DNA from: CAZHRJ01 sp964534765
GTDB taxonomy: Bacteria > Lindowbacteria > 2-12-FULL-62-27
Reading direction: 5' to 3'
Assembly: GCA_964534765.1 (NCBI GenBank)
Contig: CAZHRJ010000179.1
Span: 1 to 5,179, forward strand
Length of the DNA: 5,179 nt
A program made the translations under genes and the position numbers. The stretch's first letter is position 1. The number at the start of each line of letters is the position of its first letter. Positions 1 to 3,160 of this stretch are shown one piece after another. Under the pieces are notes generated by a model. It searched no databases and was not told the DNA's origin. It saw only the letters and a list, made by a program, of their open reading frames with translations.

Positions 1-55
1 ATAGAGCAGGTTCCTCCTAAGGACAAGGTCGGCGGTTCGACTCCGCCCGGGGCCG
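1..55 (+). tRNA. tRNA-Arg (anticodon CCT), 5' end outside window
   Basis: This is the 3' part of a tRNA that decodes AGG. Visible in order are the 3' strand of the D stem (GAGC, 4-7), the anticodon stem 9-13/21-25 (four of five pairs, one of them G-U), and the loop CTCCTAA (14-20) with T33 and anticodon CCT at 16-18. These are followed by a 5-nt variable region (26-30), a perfect T stem GGCGG/CCGCC (31-35/43-47) around the loop TTCGACT, the acceptor 3' strand CGGGGCC (48-54) and discriminator G55. CCA is not encoded. The acceptor 5' strand and most of the D arm lie before base 1, so acceptor pairing cannot be checked. A brnTA operon starts only about 25 bases downstream, and tRNA 3' ends are common integration sites. 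Confidence 0.88.
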
Positions 56-80
56 GTTGGCCTCATCACCCACCACAATA

Positions 81-108
81 TTGCAAAAAAGCCATATTTC
101 GGTATAAT
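81..108 (+). promoter_or_regulatory. sigma70-type promoter of the brnTA operon
   Basis: The -35 element is TTGCAA (81-86, consensus TTGACA) and the -10 element is a perfect TATAAT (103-108), with a 16-bp spacer. The expected transcription start is about 114-116. That coincides with the ATG at 115, so the toxin message may be leaderless or nearly so, and no Shine-Dalgarno precedes that ATG. This position fits brnTA operons, in which the toxin gene comes first and one promoter drives both genes. Confidence 0.72.
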
Positions 109-130
109 ACCCGAATGGACGTCCGTACGG
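98..130. promoter_or_regulatory. nested inverted repeats over the -10 box and start, candidate BrnA operator
   Basis: Three dyads sit in 33 bases. TTCGGTA (98-104) faces TACCCGAA (108-115), with one unpaired C, and flanks and overlaps the -10 box. GGACGTCC (117-124) and CCGTACGG (123-130) are two perfect 8-bp palindromes sharing two bases. BrnA antitoxins are known to repress their own promoter as DNA-binding dimers, so a dyad across the -10 box is a natural operator. Which dyad is bound is inference. Confidence 0.42.
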
Positions 131-434
131 CTCCTTTGTCTGGGATGGGGACAAGGAAAAAGACAACATCCTTCGACACGGCGTTGACTTTCGCGCGGCC
201 GCCAGGGCTTTTCTCGATAAATACCGTGTGATCGCCAGAGACGCGAAACACTCCAAGATCGAGGAACGCCGATTTTGCGTCGGCCGGGTCGATGAGATTG
301 TCCTGACGGTCCGGTTCGTCCGTCGCGGCGGCGCCATTCGCATCATCGGCGCCGGAAACTGGAGGAAAGGATGGAAACTCTATGCGCAAAAAAAACGAAG
401 AGGATTTCCCCGTCGGCAGGCTCGTCGTCGTTGA
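115..434 (+). CDS. brnT: BrnT-family toxin, apparent 1-nt deletion near codon 4
   Basis: This is the toxin of a BrnT/BrnA type II system. BrnT proteins are small RelE-fold ribonucleases that cut RNA and stop growth until BrnA binds them. The family pattern is clear from base 135: FVWDGDKEKDNILRHGVDF, then RAAARAFLD, DAKHSKIEERRFCVGRV, ILTVRF and the hallmark IRIIGAGNWRKG before the C-terminus. The recognisable frame has an in-frame stop at 105-107 and no ATG, GTG or TTG before Met at 228, which is too far inside the domain to be the real start. The ATG at 115, just after the promoter, is out of frame by one missing base. Adding one base near 126 would give MDVRYGSFVWD, a plausible BrnT N-terminus. 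The gene is therefore probably a frameshifted pseudogene, a sequencing error or a recoded gene. The frame runs 53 bases into brnA and ends in an Arg-rich tail, probably not family-typical. The family call is firm and the start is not. Confidence 0.72.
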
Positions 435-621
435 GGATGATCTGCCGGGTCCCGAGGAGCTTTGGACGCCGGAAGACAGCGTCAAAGTCACCCTCAAACT
501 GACCCGGCGGAGCATCCAGTTTTTCAAAAACGTTGCCCGCAAGCGCCGTGCAAAATATCAGCGCCTGATCCGGGATCTCGTGGATCGGTACTCGACCCTC
601 CACGCCAAAAAGGCCGCCTGA
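382..621 (+). CDS. brnA: BrnA-family antitoxin (ribbon-helix-helix type)
   Basis: This 79-residue partner of BrnT has the usual antitoxin length and gene order (toxin first, antitoxin second). The N-terminal half is acidic (EEDFPVGRLVVVEDDLPGPEELW), typical of the flexible toxin-wrapping arm. The C-terminal part holds the DNA-binding fold: a beta strand VKVTLKL (about residues 34-40), then helices covering RRSIQFFKNVARKRR and KYQRLIRDLVDRY (about 58-70). The start at ATG 382 follows an SD-like GGAGGAAAGG at 361-370. The competing ATG at 371 is in another frame. It overlaps the toxin frame by 53 bases, so the two are co-transcribed and probably translationally coupled. The protein should neutralise BrnT and repress the promoter at 81-108. 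The frame is intact, so antitoxin and autorepression could persist even if the toxin is broken. Confidence 0.8.
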   Translation: MRKKNEEDFPVGRLVVVEDDLPGPEELWTPEDSVKVTLKLTRRSIQFFKNVARKRRAKYQRLIRDLVDRYSTLHAKKAA

Positions 622-643
622 TCCGTGTACGCCACTGTAGAGG

Positions 644-901
644 CCAACAAAATTCACATCTCCGTTGCCGGGTATTATAGCGCCCAATGGTACGACAGGC
701 ATTGTCCTTTGTCCCGTCACGATCAATTCGAGCATCCGAAAGATTCTGGACCATCTCGGCCTGTCTCTCTCCTCCGGCACGGATCCTCCCCACGCTCATT
801 CACCGCCGGATCAGCGTCTCCGACGCCCCAAGCGCCGATGTCTCCGACATCGGCCGAACCCTTTATGGATGATCTACCTTGGGGCGAACATGCCATTGTA
901 G
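644..901 (+). pseudogene. possible 3' remnant of an IS91-type (Y2 HUH) transposase
   Basis: The frame open from 644 to the stop ending at 901 contains IVLCPVTINSSIRKILDHLGL followed by a Pro/His-rich run (about 698-800). That resembles the C-terminal tail of IS91-family transposases, in which a zinc-binding segment is followed by an I(A)F(I)...IRKIL.HLGL helix and a Pro-rich end. Upstream of it the frame is closed by TAG at 641-643. No catalytic HUH or Y2 motif and no CxxC pair can be seen, so at most a short fragment survives. The call rests on pattern memory of one short motif and could be chance. Confidence 0.28.
834..854. repeat. perfect 9-bp-arm inverted repeat, 3-nt loop
   Basis: GCCGATGTC (834-842) and GACATCGGC (846-854) are exact reverse complements around TCC. 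The stem is GC-rich and would fold stably in RNA or single-stranded DNA. There is no T-run on either side, so it is a poor intrinsic terminator. It lies inside the suspected transposase remnant, where IS91-type ends could carry hairpins, but no terminus was identified. Confidence 0.55.
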
Positions 902-986
902 GTTGATCCACCCGGCGTCAAGGGTACTCGTCTGTCCCGATTAGCTCAAGAACGACTCGAAACCGGCCAGTATAACCGAAATTCGT

Positions 987-1026
987 AGGCGATGCGTGTC
1001 TGTTCCGGAACAGACACGCATCGCCT
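987..1026. repeat. perfect 40-bp palindrome, no spacer
   Basis: The left arm AGGCGATGCGTGTCTGTTCC (987-1006) and right arm GGAACAGACACGCATCGCCT (1007-1026) are exact reverse complements with zero spacer. Pairing stops on both sides (T986 against G1027). No T-tract follows on either strand, so it is not a classical terminator. It could be a binding site for a dimeric or tetrameric protein, a cruciform, a resolution or origin site, or a fold-back duplication. Confidence 0.9.
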
Positions 1027-1106
1027 GCAAAAACATTGCTCATCGCTCGATTTCAGGCTATATTCGCGTCATGGAGCGGCCAAGCTGGAAAAGCAATTTC
1101 CTATGC

Positions 1107-1633
1107 GTGTCCTGTAAAAGTTGTGTTTGACTTGCAGGTGAAAGACCTGTCGAGGTGACTGCCAGAAGGCCTCGTAGCGGATCTCCGACGTAGGAAGAAA
1201 TTCCTGCGTCGAAGCGAGAGAAGAAACCCTGAAGAGGGGGAGCGACCCAACAGCCCGTAACATCAAGTGAATCCTGCCGCGCCGTAAATTATTCCCATCG
1301 GAAGATGGCCAAGAGGGAGCCGAGCCCGGATAGGAAGGGCGAAGGCCGACGGAAGGTGCGAAGATTCTGGAAACGCAACACCGAAGAACCCTCCGGCGTA
1401 GAGGGCGCGGAATGCTGGGAAAGCCAAACACGAAACAGGACGGCTCCGCCACCCTCGCCCGGTCTCGAAGGAGTAACCGAGGATATAAGGCGGCAATGCC
1501 GTCGAAAATCCGGGGGAAGCCGGGCAGGGAGTCGGATGAGGCCATACGAGCGAGGACGTTGAAGACAACAAAACTTCGACCGAGCAAAGGGCCTCTACTT
1601 CAGTGAGCTTCGGAAGGAGATAAGTGCGAGGGA
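1107..1633 (+). ncRNA. group II intron 5' ribozyme part (domains I-III and start of IV)
   Basis: This 527-base purine-rich stretch before the maturase gene encodes no protein of its own. Visible elements are the hairpin CAGGT-GAAA-GACCTG near 1134-1150, and the stem CCCTC (1389-1393)/GAGGG (1401-1405), whose 7-nt loop CGGCGTA carries the proposed EBS1. The proposed domain I closing strand is at 1435-1441. A block at 1530-1610 resembles the conserved domain III to IV junction (GAGTCGGATGAGGCCATA...). EBS2, epsilon and gamma contacts were not worked out. Long open frames on both strands here are shadows of RNA structure. Confidence 0.65.
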
Positions 1634-2938
1634 ATGTCGGAGACGACTAACCACCCGGAAGACAAAGTACGAGAACTCCAGAGGAAGCTATACCGTGCTG
1701 CCAAGAGGAGCGGGAGCAGGAGATTTCACGCGCTCTACGACAAGGTATGCCGCGAGGATATTCTCCAAAGGGCATGGGAACAAGTCCGCCGGAATCAAGG
1801 GGCGGGAGGGATCGACGGTGAGACCGTGGAGTCCATCGAAGAACGAGGAGTGAATGAGTTTCTTCGGGGAATCCAAGCCGACCTAAAAGAAGGCCGATAC
1901 CGCCCGTTGCCGGTTCTGCGGGTATATATTCCGAAGCCTGATGGGAAACAGCGACCGTTGGGAATACCGACGGTGAGAGATCGAGTCGTACAAATGGCGA
2001 CCAAACTGGTTATCGAGCCTGTTTTCGAGGCGGATTTTCTGGATTGTAGTTACGGGTTCAGGCCGAAGCGAAGCTCCCATCAAGCGGTGGGAATGGTTCG
2101 GGAGCAACTGAACCGGCGGCGTCACTGGATCGTTGATATGGACATCAAGAGCTATTTTGACACGATCGACCACAAGCTGTTGATGACCCGGGTTTGTCGA
2201 CGAGTCAGTGACCGGCGAATCCAGAAACTCCTTCGCCAGTGGCTGGAGGCCGGTGTCATGGAAGAAGGGGCAATCCGGAAGGCGACGACCGGATCGCCGC
2301 AGGGCGGCGTGGTCAGTCCCCTGCTGGCGAACATCCTGCTACACAGCCTCGACCTGATCTGGGAGAAGCGTTGTTCCGGGCTTGGGAAGCTGATCCGTTA
2401 TGTGGACGACATGGTGATCCTCTGTGAAACGAAAGAGAGAGCGGAGGAATCGCTGAGACGGATCGGTCTGATCCTGGAGCATCTCGGATTGGGAATCAAT
2501 GCGCAGAAAACCCGCATTGTGTACGTCGGGGATGGAAAAGCGGGATTCGACTTCCTGGGATTTCACTTCCGCAAAGTCGAATCGTGGAGATACAGAGGCC
2601 GCCGGTATGCGCAGATGTGGCCATGCCGGAAAGCGATGAAGGCCATCCGAGTACGAATCAAGGAAATCACCGCGCCGCGATGGAAACTGGCGCAGGGGAT
2701 TTTCAAGATTGTCAAGGAACTCAATCCCGTTATCCGGGGTTGGGGGAACTACTTTCGGATCGGCCACTCAACGCGGTGTTTCTATGCCGTGAGCCAATAT
2801 CTCTACGAACGACTGGCGCTGTACGACTCGAAGCGTCGCGGCGAGGCGGGACGGCAATGGGAAACGCACGACAACACGTGGCAGAAATCCCTCGGCGTCG
2901 TCCGCCTTCGCACTCAATGGTTGCCCGCGGTGTCGTAG
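1634..2938 (+). CDS. ltrA: group II intron reverse transcriptase/maturase
   Basis: The 434-residue intron-encoded protein copies the intron into DNA targets and binds the intron RNA to help it splice. An N-terminal extension (about 10-60, LQRKLYRAAKRSGSRRF, then NQGAGGIDG) leads into the RT palm. RT1 contains YIPKPDGKQRPLGIPTVRDR (98-117). RT3 contains VDMDIKSYFD, with catalytic D170. RT4 contains TTGSPQGGVVSPLLANI (218-234). RT5 contains YVDD (256-259), with catalytic D258 and D259. RT7 is GFDFLGFHF (304-312). Domain X (maturase) covers about 335-395 with LNPVIRGWGNYFRIG (363-377). All catalytic residues are present. After domain X only about 40 residues follow, and no HNH endonuclease motif is seen. 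ATG 1634 is preceded by AAGGAG (1614-1619, 14-nt spacing) and GAGGGA directly abutting it, so initiation is not ideally spaced. The gene lies in domain IV and ends 32 bases before domain V. Confidence 0.95.
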   Translation: MSETTNHPEDKVRELQRKLYRAAKRSGSRRFHALYDKVCREDILQRAWEQVRRNQGAGGIDGETVESIEERGVNEFLRGIQADLKEGRYRPLPVLRVYIPKPDGKQRPLGIPTVRDRVVQMATKLVIEPVFEADFLDCSYGFRPKRSSHQAVGMVREQLNRRRHWIVDMDIKSYFDTIDHKLLMTRVCRRVSDRRIQKLLRQWLEAGVMEEGAIRKATTGSPQGGVVSPLLANILLHSLDLIWEKRCSGLGKLIRYVDDMVILCETKERAEESLRRIGLILEHLGLGINAQKTRIVYVGDGKAGFDFLGFHFRKVESWRYRGRRYAQMWPCRKAMKAIRVRIKEITAPRWKLAQGIFKIVKELNPVIRGWGNYFRIGHSTRCFYAVSQYLYERLALYDSKRRGEAGRQWETHDNTWQKSLGVVRLRTQWLPAVS

Positions 2939-2970
2939 AAACTCGAATGCAGACGGAAGAAACTGTCGGA

Positions 2971-3065
2971 AAGCCGTATGAGGGAGAACTTCATGTACGG
3001 TTTGATGGGCGGGGACTGGAAGCGGAATTGTGAACAACAACCACCGCGCCAGCCCTCGACCCTAC
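2971..3065 (+). ncRNA. group II intron domains V and VI
   Basis: Domain V is at 2971-3003. The lower stem 2971-2978/2996-3003 contains the catalytic AGC (2972-2974). There is a two-base bulge TG (2994-2995), an upper stem 2979-2983/2989-2993 and the loop GAGAA. Domain VI begins near 3007: GGG (3007-3009) pairs with CCC (3060-3062), GGG (3012-3014) with CCC (3053-3055), and CTGG (3016-3019) with CCAG (3049-3052). A3059 is unpaired and sits 7 bases from the proposed 3' splice site, the usual place for the branch-point adenosine. The domain V call is strong. The exact domain VI fold was drawn by hand. Confidence 0.85.
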
Positions 3066-3160
3066 CAGTTCAGTTCATGGCCTTCTGGCACTACTGGCGG
3101 GGGATCAAAAGCTGGGGGAAGATGGAGCGGAAGGGATTTGGCGCGCCCGGTGCCGCTTAA
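3066..3160 (+). pseudogene. 3' exon: C-terminal tail of a membrane family 2 glycosyltransferase-like gene
   Basis: Directly after the intron an open frame reads VQFMAFWHYWRGIKS followed by WGKMERKGFGAPGAA and a TAA at 3158-3160. The aromatic stretch, then RG, then W..M.RKGF, resembles the cytoplasmic tail after the last membrane helix of processive or membrane family 2 glycosyltransferases. The minus-strand glycosyltransferase here has a comparable tail (WFDFLRGRIRW). Its stop overlaps the stop of that convergent gene within TTAA, as real gene ends often do. Nothing resembling the catalytic part of such an enzyme is found upstream of the intron, so the gene is truncated as well as interrupted. 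Reading across the proposed splice junction keeps the frame open back to ATG 992. The family call rests on one short segment. Confidence 0.5.

Larger units (their letters stand above)
622..1106. other. 485-bp stretch with no intact gene
   Basis: Nothing here reads as an intact protein or structured RNA gene. The open frames are short, lack convincing ribosome sites and show low-complexity Pro/Arg/Ser-rich translations. What can be named is a possible transposase remnant in the first half, a 9-bp-arm hairpin at 834-854 and a perfect palindrome at 987-1026. The last 80 bases are the 5' flank of the group II intron. The stretch looks like decayed mobile-element DNA between the toxin-antitoxin operon and the intron. 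Confidence 0.6.
1107..3065 (+). mobile_element. group II intron (retroelement), about 1.96 kb
   Basis: This is a self-splicing, retrohoming ribozyme that encodes its own reverse transcriptase/maturase. Domain V with the AGC triad and domain VI lie just after the reverse transcriptase stop, and the 3' end CCCTAC matches the group II AY rule. For the 5' end I chose GTGTC at 1107 (consensus GTGYG) on three hand-found pairings. GTCCTGT (1109-1115) is complementary to ACAGGAC (1435-1441), a likely domain I closing stem. Loop bases GCGTA (1396-1400, EBS1) pair with exon bases TATGC (1102-1106, IBS1) with one G-U. G1395 can pair with the first 3' exon base C3066 (delta-delta'). The intron class is unresolved. 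The protein has no endonuclease domain, so homing would depend on nicked or replicating DNA. The 3' end is firmer than the 5' end. Confidence 0.8.

Noticed and set aside
228..434. Met at 228 as the start of the BrnT gene
   Set aside because: It would remove about half of the conserved domain (FVWD..K, HGVDF, AARAF). The coding pattern is clearly continuous upstream to 135.
834..1026. Hairpins at 834-854 and 987-1026 as intrinsic terminators
   Set aside because: Neither is followed by a T-run on either strand.
987..1107. Class C group II intron inserted directly behind a terminator-like hairpin
   Set aside because: The palindrome ends about 80 bases before the proposed intron start. Class C introns sit within roughly ten bases of the stem, and no GTGYG follows the palindrome closely.
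1123..1130. GTGTT at 1123 as intron 5' end
   Set aside because: It gives no matching EBS1 in domain I and loses the 1109-1115/1435-1441 stem. Kept only as a fallback.
1069..1587. Long minus-strand open frame of 172 codons
   Set aside because: It covers the structured 5' ribozyme part of the group II intron, lacks a ribosome site and matches no family I recognise; overlapping frames in the same place are equally open.
1624..1636. GTG at 1624 as the maturase start
   Set aside because: It is not in the maturase frame.
1634..2938. Retron, DGR or abortive-infection reverse transcriptase
   Set aside because: Domain X with the LNPVIRGWGNYF signature and an adjacent domain V/VI RNA identify a group II intron maturase. 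No msr/msd or template/variable repeats are seen.
1071..3130. ATGGAGCGG on both sides of the intron (1071-1079 and 3122-3130) as a target-site duplication
   Set aside because: The copies are 36 and 57 bases away from the proposed splice sites, and group II retrohoming does not make such duplications. Probably chance.
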